The notes: generated by a model from the sequence alone, not told the origin. 33,989 nucleotides of DNA from DAOSXA01 sp964526835 (GCA_964526835.1 CAZGMK010000039.1:1-33989); one strand, 5' to 3'. Counted from the stretch's first letter, positions 7,084-16,559 are shown. A program made the numbers and translations.

Positions 7084-8394
7084 TCAGAAGTAGATACGAA
7101 AGGCAGCGTAAGCAAGATCCGGATAGGCGCCAAATTCGGAATCAAAGCGCACCGCCTGCACCGGTTCGGTGGCAGCCTCGTTGAGCGTCGGCCCCCGCCC
7201 GACCGAAAGATAGAGGCCTCCCGACAGATAGATATTCTCGGCGATATTGTACTCCGTCGTGGCCACCGCGTAGGCCGAGAGGTCGCCCAGGTTGAACAGT
7301 GCCTCACCGCCCAGGGTCACCAACGGGGTCACCTGGAAAGTCGCCCCCGGAACCACATAGTGCTTTCCGATCAAGTAGACGCCACCCTCACGATAGGCCG
7401 GGTGCAGCAGGGCAGCGGCGTACTCGTCCGGCTCGGCACGGCCGGGACCGTTGAAATGATACTCGCAGAAGCCGTAGAGTCGAGACGTGAGTTGATAGTC
7501 CAGTCCGGTCGAGAGGCGCAAGTACTCATCGCCCCCGCCCGCATCATCGCCGTAGACCGCAGTTCGGCTCCAGGCCGCTTCCAACCAGAAGCCCGCCCCG
7601 CCGATCGATCGAGCCCAATCGCCGCCGATCATCATGTTGCCGCGAAACGCCGCCACCACTAAGCTGATATCGTTTTGACTGAGGTAGAACTTTCCCCGCA
7701 TGTAGTAGGCGTTGCTGTCGTGATCGGCGTTGTCACCCAGTACCGCCCCGGCGTCTGTCTCGGCCATGAAACCGAGCGGTATCCGCAGTCGAAAGGCGTC
7801 GACGCCGAGCCTGTCCTCTACATCGAGCCGGCTGTATGCGAACGGGGCAATGATGTCGGTCGGATTGATGGTCCTCGCCGCGCCCCAGGCAATTGCCTGT
7901 CTCCCCGCATAGAAATCGAATCCGGGCGCCGCCCACGAGACACTCAGTCGATCCACGTTGTGATACAGGCCGAAACTTGTGGCCGTCTCATCCATGGCCG
8001 GGTAAAGCCGCTGGTCAAGATCTTCAATTCGATAGGGCGGGGCGTTCAACCTACGCTCCCAGAGTAGATCACCGGCCGTCAGAACCGGGTCCTGAACGCG
8101 CCCCGCTATGTCGTAGGAGATGTCCAGCGACAACCGACTCGACATTCGCCAGCCCAGGTCAAGACGAAGACGATTATTCACCCAGCCCAAAGGCGGGTTA
8201 TCGGAGTAGGGGCCGATGATCGGATCAAGCACTGCCGACCCCGCGGCGAGGTTGGGGAAACGGTACATCACCGAGTAGTTCTTGAAGTAGCCGCCCAGGG
8301 CTATGCGCTCTGCCCGGGTCTCGCTCCCCAGGGCCAGACCTACGAGGACGACGGCCAGGGCTGTCGTCGATATTCGCCTAATCACGGTGCTCAT
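7084..8394 (-). CDS. Outer-membrane beta-barrel protein of the LolA-like/FtsX operon
   Basis: A 436-residue exported protein. It has a signal peptide (MSTVIRRISTTALAVVLVGL, cleavage near SETRA/ER), then alternating hydrophobic strands throughout and a C-terminal aromatic strand DLAYAAFRIYF ending in Phe, the usual signal for outer-membrane barrel assembly. The internal segment FYAGRQAIAWGAARTINPTD with the following IIAPFAYSRLDVEDRLG resembles DUF1302/alginate-export-like barrels, which often accompany LolA-like genes; the exact family is uncertain. It is the last gene of a five-gene minus-strand operon and its start overlaps the end of the ATPase gene by 17 bases, implying coupled translation. 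It may be the outer-membrane partner or the cargo of the transport system. Confidence 0.8.
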   Translation of the reverse strand: MSTVIRRISTTALAVVLVGLALGSETRAERIALGGYFKNYSVMYRFPNLAAGSAVLDPIIGPYSDNPPLGWVNNRLRLDLGWRMSSRLSLDISYDIAGRVQDPVLTAGDLLWERRLNAPPYRIEDLDQRLYPAMDETATSFGLYHNVDRLSVSWAAPGFDFYAGRQAIAWGAARTINPTDIIAPFAYSRLDVEDRLGVDAFRLRIPLGFMAETDAGAVLGDNADHDSNAYYMRGKFYLSQNDISLVVAAFRGNMMIGGDWARSIGGAGFWLEAAWSRTAVYGDDAGGGDEYLRLSTGLDYQLTSRLYGFCEYHFNGPGRAEPDEYAAALLHPAYREGGVYLIGKHYVVPGATFQVTPLVTLGGEALFNLGDLSAYAVATTEYNIAENIYLSGGLYLSVGRGPTLNEAATEPVQAVRFDSEFGAYPDLAYAAFRIYF

Positions 8395-9082
8395 CCTTGT
8401 CGATCCGGCCGTCGGTGAGCGTTACCAGGCGACGGGCGCCTCGCATTACTCGTTCATCGTGGGTCGAGAACAGAAAGGTGATGCCGCTTTCTTCATTCAT
8501 CCGCCGCATCATGTCGATCAGATCGACGGCCGTCTTCGAATCGAGATTGGCGGTCGGTTCATCGGCCAGGATCAACGCCGGACGGCTGACTATCGCGCGC
8601 GCCACCGCCACCCGCTGCTGCTGGCCACCCGAAAGCTGCGGCGGGCGACGGTCGGCCATGCCGCCCAGGCCGAGGTCCTGCAGAATATCATCCACTCGCT
8701 GCCGGCGCTCCTCCCGGTCGATCCCCTGAAGCAGCATGATGTACTCGACATTCTCGGCCACGCTCAGCACCGGAATGAGGTTGTAGGCCTGGAATATGAA
8801 GCCGATGCGATCGCGCCGCGTATCCGAGAGCCCTTTGCCGCTCATCGCCGATAACTCACGACCATCCAGCCAGACCCTGCCGCTGCTGGGAGTATCGAGA
8901 CCCGAGATGATATTCAGAAACGTCGTTTTGCCCGAGCCCGAAGGCCCGACTATGGCCGTGAACTCGCCCCTGTCGATGGTCAGGTCGACCCCCCTGAGAG
9001 CCTCGACAGGAACCCCATTGTCCTCGTAGGTTCTAGTGATTTCCTCGGTGACTATGACATGCTCATTCGGTTGCTCCGCCAT
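8378..9082 (-). CDS. LolD/MacB-type ABC transporter ATPase
   Basis: A 234-residue cytoplasmic ATPase that powers the two neighbouring FtsX-type permeases. Visible motifs are Walker A GPSGSGKTT (about residues 41-49), the Q-loop in FIFQAYNLIPVLSV, signature LSGGQQQRVAVARA, Walker B LILADEPTANLDSKT and the switch His in FLFSTHDERV. The sequence style, including AYNLIPVLSVAENV, places it in the LolD/MacB/FtsE subgroup that serves lipoprotein release or mechanotransmission rather than solute uptake. It begins 11 bases after the second permease gene ends. Confidence 0.93.
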   Translation of the reverse strand: MAEQPNEHVIVTEEITRTYEDNGVPVEALRGVDLTIDRGEFTAIVGPSGSGKTTFLNIISGLDTPSSGRVWLDGRELSAMSGKGLSDTRRDRIGFIFQAYNLIPVLSVAENVEYIMLLQGIDREERRQRVDDILQDLGLGGMADRRPPQLSGGQQQRVAVARAIVSRPALILADEPTANLDSKTAVDLIDMMRRMNEESGITFLFSTHDERVMRGARRLVTLTDGRIDKDEHRD

Positions 9083-9093
9083 AACTATTGTCC

Positions 9094-10332
9094 TTACAAA
9101 CTTCGTCGCATCGCTTCAGCTGCCTTCATGCGGGCGGCATAGGTGGCCGGATACAATCCGACCAGGCAGGTGAACAGGAATACTACAATCGGATACTTGA
9201 TATACTGGCTGGCAGTCATCACTGCGTAGAGTCGCTCGCGGAAGGTGACGCCCGCGAATTCGATGCCCGAGTAGTCGATCCCGTAGTGAGCCAGCAGGGC
9301 GCTTACGACAGCCCCTATGATTATCCCGATCATTAGCGATATGAGCGCCAGCGCCCCGGCTTCGAACACCACGAGCCGGCCGATTCCGAAGGGACGCGTC
9401 CCGACCGCACGCATCACGCCGAATTCGAACATCCGCTCATACAGCGACATGAACAGTGTGTTGATAATCCCGAGCGTCACGACCCCGAATAGCACCAGGC
9501 CGATGATCCAGGTCGAGAAGCTGGTCATTTCCAGCGCTCCGGCCAGTTGCGGCATTAGCTCCACCCACGGGAGGGCCTCATTGTGTTCATCAGTATAGCG
9601 GTCCCAGAAGGGATCCTCCGGATTGCGCCCGACCGACAGATCCCTCATATTCAGCGCAACCTGGTGGGCCTGGCCGGGCAGGTTGAGCATCTGTCGAGCC
9701 TTATCGATTCGAACAAACGCCATGCCGCGATCCATATCGCTGATGTTGAACTCGTAAATGCCGCTGACCCGGAACATCTCCTGCACCAAATCGCCGCTGT
9801 GTGCCTGGGCGGCGGTGACGACAATCCGATCCCCCAGGTCCACCTCGAGGATCTCGGCCAGCCCCGCACCGACGAGGATATCGCGCTCGCTGTCGCCCTC
9901 AAAATAGTGGCCCACCCTCATCGCTTCATCGACCTGAGAAAGGTCCGGCTCGCGCCGCGGATCAACTCCGATCATCGACACCGACTGCATGTTGGCGGGC
10001 GATGAAATCATCACGAACGACATAGTCCTGGGGGCGAACTTGTCCACGCGGCGGTCGGACTCGAGCCGTTTCATTACCGATTCGAGATCGTGAACTGTCT
10101 TCTCGACCTCGAGAGTCCGGCGGAAACCATGTCCCTGTATTTGCCCCTCGCCCATGAAGGACTCGGTCGCACTGGCGATCAGATTGCGCTCCATGCCCAG
10201 TATGACCGCATCGGCTACTATCAGTGCGGCCAGGCCGACGCCGATCGCGGTCCCGGCGATGATCGTCCGACGCGCATTCCGAAACATGTTGCGCCATGCG
10301 AGCTTCGCGAATATGCCCATTTGCCCGTCCAT
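9094..10332 (-). CDS. FtsX/LolE-type ABC permease (second copy)
   Basis: A 412-residue inner-membrane permease. It has one N-terminal membrane segment (around TIIAGTAIGVGLAALIVADA), a large periplasmic domain of the MacB_PCD type (about residues 45-270), then three membrane segments near STWIIGLVLFGVVTLGIINT, VFEAGALALISLMIGIIIGA and YIKYPIVVFLFTCLVGLYPA. MSLYERMFEFGVMRAVGTRP is the conserved coupling region of the FtsX family. The start at 10332 shares one base with the stop of the first permease (TGATG) and has AGGA upstream. A second ATG four codons later is possible. Together with its neighbour it would form a heterodimeric LolCE-like complex. Confidence 0.9.
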   Translation of the reverse strand: MDGQMGIFAKLAWRNMFRNARRTIIAGTAIGVGLAALIVADAVILGMERNLIASATESFMGEGQIQGHGFRRTLEVEKTVHDLESVMKRLESDRRVDKFAPRTMSFVMISSPANMQSVSMIGVDPRREPDLSQVDEAMRVGHYFEGDSERDILVGAGLAEILEVDLGDRIVVTAAQAHSGDLVQEMFRVSGIYEFNISDMDRGMAFVRIDKARQMLNLPGQAHQVALNMRDLSVGRNPEDPFWDRYTDEHNEALPWVELMPQLAGALEMTSFSTWIIGLVLFGVVTLGIINTLFMSLYERMFEFGVMRAVGTRPFGIGRLVVFEAGALALISLMIGIIIGAVVSALLAHYGIDYSGIEFAGVTFRERLYAVMTASQYIKYPIVVFLFTCLVGLYPATYAARMKAAEAMRRSL

Positions 10333-11549
10333 CAGTGCATCCTCATCGTCCGGGCCGGCTCGGTGTGGGCGGCCTTGAGCCCCGGGAAGATCGATACGAT
10401 CACGGCCGATCCGAAGACCGCCAGCCCCGGCAGCCAGAAACTGCGCCAGTTGAGCTCCGTGTAGTAAGTGCTGAAGTCCATCCCACCGTACGAGATTGTC
10501 TCGCCCAGACTGAGACCATGAATCGACATCGTATGATTTGCAATCAGCGAGACGACAGCCGCAACAGCGATACTCATCAGTGCCAGAAACACGGTCTCGA
10601 TCAGCACCAGGCCGAACACCTGGGCCGGGCTGGTGCCGACCGCCCGCAGCAGGCCGTATTCCCGACGGCGCTCCATGACCGTCATCAAGACTGTATTGAG
10701 CACGCCGATAGCGACCACGATTATGATGATGGTCAGGGGTATCCAGGCGCCTTCCTTGTCCGCCATCATGGCCTGATAGAATTGACGGGCGAACTGATGC
10801 CACGTTTCGACAGTCAGGCTGTCGTCATCGAGAAGACCGCGGATATCGCCGGCCACCCGATCGAGTTGATCGAGTCCTTCGCAGACTATCGCTATCTCGT
10901 GAACCTGATCGCTGAGAACCAATAGTTCCTGGGCGTCATCGAGGTGCAGATAGAACGCGGCGATGTCGTCCACCTGGTTCCCGGTCTCCACTGTCCCGAT
11001 CATCGCGTACAGATCGTTGGCCAACGATCCATCCGCTCCCTGCGACAGAACAACAATCGAATCGCCCACTCCGGCGCCAAGTATGTCGGCCAGCCCCTGG
11101 CCCAGGATGACCTCGTGCGCCGCGGTGTCCGAAAACGTTCGCCCCGTTCGGAGTTTCCTGGAGAAACCGGTCGCCTCCTCCTCCAGTCGCGGATCGATAC
11201 CTATGATACGGGCTCCGGCGCTCTTGTCCTCCAGCGACGACAGCCCGGCGGCGAATATCCGAGGCGCCCAGGCAATCGCCCCGGCGGTCGATTCGACCTG
11301 ATCGCCGACTTCCCGATACTCACTGACGGTCTTGTACAACGACGGCCGCTCGGTGTAGTCGCCGAAGTGGATCTGGATATGGCCCAGGCTGTTGCGAGTG
11401 AACTGATTGATCACATGGTTATAGGTGCCCTCCATGAAAGCGACCCAAAACGAGGCCAGCACGAACCCCCCGACCATGGTCAGGGCGGTAAGAAGACTCC
11501 GTCGCTTCTGACGGAAGATACTGCGGAAAGCGATCCGGGCGGTCAGCAT
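10332..11549 (-). CDS. FtsX/LolC-type ABC permease (first copy)
   Basis: A 405-residue inner-membrane permease with the same four-segment layout as its neighbour: N-terminal segment near LLTALTMVGGFVLASFWVAF, a periplasmic MacB_PCD-like domain of about 220 residues, then segments near AWIPLTIIIIVVAIGVLNTV, LVLIETVFLALMSIAVAAVV and FWLPGLAVFGSAVIVSIFPG. MERRREYGLLRAVGTSPAQV is the conserved cytoplasmic loop of FtsX proteins. It starts 21 bases after the LolA-like gene. The family moves lipidated or envelope substrates, or transmits force, rather than importing nutrients; the substrate here is unknown. Confidence 0.9.
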   Translation of the reverse strand: MLTARIAFRSIFRQKRRSLLTALTMVGGFVLASFWVAFMEGTYNHVINQFTRNSLGHIQIHFGDYTERPSLYKTVSEYREVGDQVESTAGAIAWAPRIFAAGLSSLEDKSAGARIIGIDPRLEEEATGFSRKLRTGRTFSDTAAHEVILGQGLADILGAGVGDSIVVLSQGADGSLANDLYAMIGTVETGNQVDDIAAFYLHLDDAQELLVLSDQVHEIAIVCEGLDQLDRVAGDIRGLLDDDSLTVETWHQFARQFYQAMMADKEGAWIPLTIIIIVVAIGVLNTVLMTVMERRREYGLLRAVGTSPAQVFGLVLIETVFLALMSIAVAAVVSLIANHTMSIHGLSLGETISYGGMDFSTYYTELNWRSFWLPGLAVFGSAVIVSIFPGLKAAHTEPARTMRMH

Positions 11550-11570
11550 GAGATGGTGCGCACCGGCCGT

Positions 11571-12329
11571 CTACAGGTCCGGATTCCGCAGGTTTCGCAG
11601 GGTGAAGACATTGTCGGAGACATCGACGTTAAACTCCAGCTCCTTATAGCGCAGGGTAGTCCGATGACCTTCCTTGCCCTCGGGAACCATCGACATCACC
11701 GCCGGCGCCTTGCGCCCGTCGAAAACTTCCACCTCGCTGTACGTCATGGTCCGCATCAGGGCGCCGTCCTCGTCGTAATACTTCTGCCAGACCGGAATCG
11801 TATCGGCTCGCCGAGCCGCAATGACGATATTCCCCCATACGATCGGCAGGTCCGGCCGGGGAATGCAATTCACGTAGATCAGGCTGTCGACCCCATCCCC
11901 CGGAGTGGTCAGTTCGTAGGTATAGTCCTCGAAGAGCGAGAACTCCTTGACCAGGTCGTCGTTGGTGAAATCAGACCCCATCCAGGAGGACATCATCATC
12001 GACGGCGGCACCTTTATGACCTTGTTGGTTTTCGGCAGGTAGTTCCACATCTCGTTTTCGATGCGGAGGGTGCCGACACCGCGCTCCCTGGCCGGAGACA
12101 GGATGCGAATAAAAGTCTTGTCCAGACCCTCGGACCACGCCTTCATGGTCATCCTCCGCTCCCAGTGCGGATTGATGATCTCCATCTCGATCTCCGAATA
12201 CGACGACTCGGCGCGATAGAGCGAATCGATGCGGCTTATCAGAGCCTTGACATCGAGGCTGTCGGCGGCCGAGACCACTGAGCTGAAAGCCAGGGTCAGG
12301 AATAATCCGGCTGAGGCAAACGTCTTCAT
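11571..12329 (-). CDS. LolA-like periplasmic outer-membrane lipoprotein-sorting protein
   Basis: A 252-residue exported protein (signal peptide MKTFASAGLFLTLAFSSVVS, cleavage near SAADS). The body matches the COG2834/TP_0789-type LolA-like family: NPHWERRMTMKAWSEGLDKT, FIRILSPARERGVGTLRIEN, EMWNYLPKTNKVIKVPPSMM, and SSWMGSDFTNDDLVKEFS are the family's most conserved blocks. The fold is a half-barrel thought to shield a hydrophobic ligand between inner and outer membranes. As first gene of an operon with two FtsX permeases, an ATPase and an outer-membrane barrel, it probably acts as the periplasmic carrier of a lipid or lipoprotein moved by that system. No lipobox cysteine is present, so it is likely soluble. 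Confidence 0.88.
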   Translation of the reverse strand: MKTFASAGLFLTLAFSSVVSAADSLDVKALISRIDSLYRAESSYSEIEMEIINPHWERRMTMKAWSEGLDKTFIRILSPARERGVGTLRIENEMWNYLPKTNKVIKVPPSMMMSSWMGSDFTNDDLVKEFSLFEDYTYELTTPGDGVDSLIYVNCIPRPDLPIVWGNIVIAARRADTIPVWQKYYDEDGALMRTMTYSEVEVFDGRKAPAVMSMVPEGKEGHRTTLRYKELEFNVDVSDNVFTLRNLRNPDL

Positions 12330-12533
12330 TGTGCGGGCCCTTATACAAACGGTTTCTCCTACCCTTCCGGGCGCACGGCTATAGTAGAGTCAACACTCGC
12401 GGCCCTCGAAGTCAAGCTGGTTTTGCGGCTGCCGGCTGCTCATTGCTCCGAATTTCGAACCTGCCCACAGTGAAGGCGGCAACCATGACTGGCTGCCGCC
12501 TGAGTTATCGGAATCGATGTCTGGCGGAGTCGC
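12330..12533. other. Spacer between two minus-strand operons
   Basis: This 204-base gap must hold the end of the 18516-12534 transcript and the promoter of the 12329-7084 operon. On the minus strand two TTGACT boxes occur around 12385-12415, but neither has a -10 box at 16-18 bases, so I do not assign a promoter. A terminator-like hairpin is listed separately. Confidence 0.5.
12474..12501 (-). terminator. Hairpin downstream of the multi-repeat protein gene
   Basis: AGGCGGCA (12474-12481) and TGCCGCCT (12494-12501) form a perfect 8-bp stem with a 12-base loop, beginning 32 bases after the stop of the gene ending at 12534. No T-run follows on the minus strand, so it is a terminator candidate by position. 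Confidence 0.5.
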
Positions 12534-15500
12534 TTAGTTGCCTTCGAGACCCCTCAAGGTGGAGCCGTCGAAATGGACCGGCGCGCCCTGGGCAGGACCC
12601 TCAGGTACGGTGAAACTGATGTCCACAGAGCCGCCGTACGGGATGCTTCGCTCTCCCCCACCGAGACCGGCATTCGTCCCGTACACGACGACCGACAGGC
12701 AGGCTGTGCCGACGTCGCTGCCGGGAGGATTCCCGCCATCATCCAGACACGTGATCCTGACGGTGTGGGCACCCGGCGCCAACTCCACATTGAATGTATT
12801 GGCGGCGCCCTTGGGCGTAACGCCGACATCGGACCCGTCGACCGCTACCAGGAAAATGTCGTCGGCGGCGGCGCCGCAGTCCGAGACCGTAATCTGGCAG
12901 TTCTTGTTGCAGCAACCGGCGTCGCACTCGTCGATCTCGCCGTCGCCGTCGTTGTCGATATCATCACCGCAGATCTCCTGTCCGCCGCCCTCAGCCAGTC
13001 CGCCTTCGATGTCGTCGGCATCCTGATCATCGTCGGCCAACTGGTCGGATTCAACTCCGGCCTCATCCCCGTCGCACTTGTATGCCTGGTACTTCCCGCG
13101 AATACTGTTCAACCGTGCCTCCATGGCGTTTTCGCGATCTACGGCTCGGTCGAACGAGGCGTCGATCGCAGCCATGTTGACAGCCGATGGATCCGAGGCC
13201 GCGGCGGTGGCCAAGTCAGCGTAGATGCCGAACAGGCCGCCGAGGGTACCCGAGTAGACACCCAGGGTGGATTGCGCCGATGACAGGGCGTAAGCCGCGC
13301 CGGCCGATTCGCACACCTCCTCCTGCTGCTCGCGGATGAGCTGTTCCACGTGGTCGCAGTCGCTGTAGAAATCCGAGGCCAGCCCGTCGAGGTCGGCGAC
13401 AACCGCACGGAACTGGGCCATCGTAGCGGCGACATCGATCTGGCTGCCGTCATCAAGATCATCAATCAGGTCATCGATGTCTTCGTCGTCCTCGTCTTCT
13501 TCAACCGGTTTGCTCAAGTCGATACTTATGTTGGCGCTGGCCTGAGGCCCGCTCGGTGTCACCGAAGCGCTTCCCGACACCGGGTCGCCCTCGTCGTTGT
13601 AGGTGCTGGCGGATACTGAGGCCGGCTGTCCGATTTCAAGTTCCACCGCGGGCAACGTGAATTCACCGGACCCGCCGGTAGAAGTACTGACACCGGCGCA
13701 TGAGACCCCGGCCCCGACGATCGGCCGCCCGTCTGAAGTCCGCACCCGACCGGAGATAGTCACCATCGTCATCTGGCCCACCGCTGACGACAGCACGATG
13801 TCCGGGGCGCTGATGGCATCGGCGGTGACTGTGACGCTGCTCTGGCCGGCGGTGCTGTTGCCGTCGGCGTCGGTCGCAGTTGCCGAGATGACCACGACTT
13901 CATTCTCGACCGCCTCGAAGGACGGCAGACTGTAGGATCCCGATCCGCCGGTGGAGGTGCTGACCCCGCCGGCGCTGACCGTGGCTCCGCCGACGCCGTT
14001 GCCCTCAGCATCGACCACCGAACCGGTGATGCTTACCCGGTAGGTGACTTCCTGCACCAGGTCGAGCGTAATCGATGGAGCTGTGGCGGTCTCCTTCATC
14101 GGGGTTACCGAGGTCTGTCCTGCCACGGTTACGCCGTCGACCGTCATGCTGGCGGAAACCGTCACCGGTTCGCCAAGCTTGACATTGACCGGGCCGACGG
14201 AGTAAGAACCGGAGGCGTCGGTGGTCGCCGTTGCCGACCCGCATGATACTGTCGCGCCCGACAGACCCTTGCCGTCGAGATCAACCACCCGGCCGCTTAT
14301 GGTAACATCCTGAAAAGACTCGACATCGATGATCACTACCGTGGACAGGTTCTTGCTCGTGCCGTCATAGGTCACAGTCTTTGGGCCGGCCGCATAGCTG
14401 TTGGTTCCGTCCGAATAGGTGGCGTTCACTTCGATCGAAGAGTTGGCGAACATGTCGATCGGGCCCAGGGTAAACGAGCCGCCACCACCGGTCGTGGCGC
14501 TGGCGGTACCGGCCGTTACTACGGCGCCATCCATTCCCACGTTGTTGACATCGGTAACCCGTCCCGTGATGGTGACCGGCTCGGCGGTTTCGACGCCTAT
14601 AGTGAGAGTGGCGGCGGAGGGCGAGCTGCCGGTGTATTCCAGGGTCTTGGCCGCGCTCATGGTGCTGCCGTCGACGGCCTCGACACTCGCCGTCAGGGTT
14701 ACCGAGAACGGCATTGACTCGACTGAGATCGGTCCGACCACAGCAGCTCCGTCCGCGCCGGTTGTAACCGCCGTTGGTCCGCCGCTGACCGTTGCGCCCG
14801 GCAGCGGCTTGCCGTTGGCGTCGTTCACCGTCACGTTGATGGTCCACTTGAGCGTATCGGCCTCATCCGATACCGGGGTCATGACAATATCCACGCCGGA
14901 ATGAGCTTCGGAGGCAATCGTCACCGATGCCGACCCGGCGGCTTTTCCCTTGGTCGCATTCAGGGTTACTTCGACTCCTTCCGCGGCCCGCACTACCAGC
15001 GCGTAGCTGCCGTCGCCGCCGGTCGTAGCGCTGCCGAGGCTGGTCGCGCCTGATGAAGACGCACTTACCGTCGCACCCTCCGCCGGCTCCGAGGCCGCGT
15101 CACTGGATTCGGCTACCGTAACCCTGCCGGTGATAGTCACTTCCGCGGCTGCCTTCTCGAGAGAAACGAGGAGTCCGGTGATGACTTTCCGGTGCATCCG
15201 TCCGGTCTGTCGAACCTTGTCGAAGCCGTCCTTCGAGTATACCTGCTCGATGGAGGCGCCGACCTTTCCTTCCATGAGGAGCTTCCAGTTGCCGTTGGAG
15301 TCGGTTCGGGTCGAGTGGGACTTGCCGTCCAGCTTGGTATTGACCTTGACACCTTCAGACCCCTGCTTGCCTTCAGCGGTGATCTCGTACACTGTCCCGG
15401 CTGCGAGAACATACCGGTCGTACTGATCCATTATCTTCGTGATCTCGCCGTTGTGCTTCTTGTCGAGGATGTAGTTGGCGACAAAGGTCTCTTCGTCGAG

Positions 15501-16559
15501 GCGTGCGTAGAAATAAGCGTCCTCGAAGAGGCCCAATTCCTCGATCAACTGCCATCCCTGGCCGGTTCTGAAGCGCCATCCTGAGAACAGTTTGGCATAC
15601 TCCCGAGCCCGCTTCTCCACTTCCGGCTTGAGGCTGTTGGAACGACTGGCCAGCCAGTCGCAGTCAAGAGCCCGCATTTCCAGCAGCAGACCGTGCCAGT
15701 TGTAAACCTTGTCGGTAGTTCCGGTCGGACAGAAATAGCCGCGATCATTCGAAGGGTCAAAGAGAAAGTACTTCTTATTGCCCTGATAGGCCTCGCCGCG
15801 GAGTCTCGGAAAGCCGCCATAGGCGAAGTAAGTCAGGCAGTCCTCACCCCCCGGGTCCTCTTTTTCGAAGGCCGCCTGTTGGTCCTGCTTATAGCCGGAC
15901 TGGCCGCACAGCGATCCACCGCGGAACGACTCAATCTTCTTGCCGAGCCGGTCCAGGGCGTTGGCGAAGTCGCCGGCCACTTCGCCATAGGCTTTGATCC
16001 ACGGCCCCAGGATCTGGCCCACCAGTGGGACCTTCCCCATCTTGTCGGCGCCCTCGGTGAGCAGCTCACCGATCAGTCGCAAACCGTAGGTGGGGTTGTC
16101 CTTGGCGTGGGCCGGATCGAACTTCTTGGAAAACTGCCAGACATTGTCGACTTCGCCCATGACTTTGTCGGCGAACTCGAGTCTTTCGGAGGCTTTCTTC
16201 AGCTTTGACTTGAGGCCGTTCTTGTCGAGTGTGTTGAACATCTCGCGAAGCTGTCCGAGCTTCTCCTTGGCCGCCTCGGTCTGGTTCTTGTCCAGCTTGA
16301 AAAGCTGACGCGCCAGCTCGATCCCCTTCTCAGGGTCCTGGCTGAAGACCGCGTCTTCGTATTCCTGGTATTTCTTGACGAATTCGTCAAACTCTTTCTT
16401 GGTTTCCTGGACAGTCGTGCGAACGGCATGGAATTCTTCTTCGGTTTGCTTGAGAGCCTCGGCATACTCATCGTCGGCCACCGCTGTCGTTACCGGCAGC
16501 AGAAGGCTCAACAGAATGGCGAGAAATCCAATCAGGCCGGTTATCCGGAATTGTTTCAT
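12534..16559 (-). CDS. Large secreted multi-repeat protein (carboxypeptidase-regulatory-like repeats)
   Basis: A 1341-residue exported protein. Signal peptide MKQFRITGLIGFLAILLSLL (cleavage near VADDE) leads into a coiled-coil region (about 30-150) and an unrecognised cysteine-containing domain (150-390). From about 390 to 1015 come tandem beta-sandwich modules: one divergent copy, then six of about 90 residues each beginning V-I-GRV-D--G-G--GATVS and containing T---GSYS, like carboxypeptidase-regulatory-like or Big-type extracellular modules. An acidic stretch (EEDEDDEDIDDLIDDLDDGS) and a helical segment follow, then the metal-binding-like motif EICGDDIDNDGDGEIDEC (MopE/thrombospondin-3 type, near 1195-1212), and a beta-rich end with no known sorting tail. 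The start at 16559 is chosen for its signal peptide and GGAG upstream. It follows an outer-membrane barrel gene after 25 bases and is probably its partner on the cell surface. Confidence 0.85.
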   Translation of the reverse strand: MKQFRITGLIGFLAILLSLLLPVTTAVADDEYAEALKQTEEEFHAVRTTVQETKKEFDEFVKKYQEYEDAVFSQDPEKGIELARQLFKLDKNQTEAAKEKLGQLREMFNTLDKNGLKSKLKKASERLEFADKVMGEVDNVWQFSKKFDPAHAKDNPTYGLRLIGELLTEGADKMGKVPLVGQILGPWIKAYGEVAGDFANALDRLGKKIESFRGGSLCGQSGYKQDQQAAFEKEDPGGEDCLTYFAYGGFPRLRGEAYQGNKKYFLFDPSNDRGYFCPTGTTDKVYNWHGLLLEMRALDCDWLASRSNSLKPEVEKRAREYAKLFSGWRFRTGQGWQLIEELGLFEDAYFYARLDEETFVANYILDKKHNGEITKIMDQYDRYVLAAGTVYEITAEGKQGSEGVKVNTKLDGKSHSTRTDSNGNWKLLMEGKVGASIEQVYSKDGFDKVRQTGRMHRKVITGLLVSLEKAAAEVTITGRVTVAESSDAASEPAEGATVSASSSGATSLGSATTGGDGSYALVVRAAEGVEVTLNATKGKAAGSASVTIASEAHSGVDIVMTPVSDEADTLKWTINVTVNDANGKPLPGATVSGGPTAVTTGADGAAVVGPISVESMPFSVTLTASVEAVDGSTMSAAKTLEYTGSSPSAATLTIGVETAEPVTITGRVTDVNNVGMDGAVVTAGTASATTGGGGSFTLGPIDMFANSSIEVNATYSDGTNSYAAGPKTVTYDGTSKNLSTVVIIDVESFQDVTISGRVVDLDGKGLSGATVSCGSATATTDASGSYSVGPVNVKLGEPVTVSASMTVDGVTVAGQTSVTPMKETATAPSITLDLVQEVTYRVSITGSVVDAEGNGVGGATVSAGGVSTSTGGSGSYSLPSFEAVENEVVVISATATDADGNSTAGQSSVTVTADAISAPDIVLSSAVGQMTMVTISGRVRTSDGRPIVGAGVSCAGVSTSTGGSGEFTLPAVELEIGQPASVSASTYNDEGDPVSGSASVTPSGPQASANISIDLSKPVEEDEDDEDIDDLIDDLDDGSQIDVAATMAQFRAVVADLDGLASDFYSDCDHVEQLIREQQEEVCESAGAAYALSSAQSTLGVYSGTLGGLFGIYADLATAAASDPSAVNMAAIDASFDRAVDRENAMEARLNSIRGKYQAYKCDGDEAGVESDQLADDDQDADDIEGGLAEGGGQEICGDDIDNDGDGEIDECDAGCCNKNCQITVSDCGAAADDIFLVAVDGSDVGVTPKGAANTFNVELAPGAHTVRITCLDDGGNPPGSDVGTACLSVVVYGTNAGLGGGERSIPYGGSVDISFTVPEGPAQGAPVHFDGSTLRGLEGN
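13510..15153 (-). repeat. Six tandem ~90-codon beta-module repeats
   Basis: Within the 1341-residue protein, six consecutive modules start with VTITGRV, WTINVTV, VTITGRV, VTISGRV, VSITGSV and VTISGRV. The last two are alike even at the DNA level: near 13670 and near 13940 the bases encoding GVSTSTGGSG differ at only a few positions, suggesting a recent duplication. Confidence 0.75.

Noticed and set aside
10944..12281. Long plus-strand open frame of 445 codons opposite the FtsX and LolA-like genes
   Set aside because: It is antisense to two clear genes and spans their junction; its length is a by-product of high GC content and the composition is unlike a folded protein.
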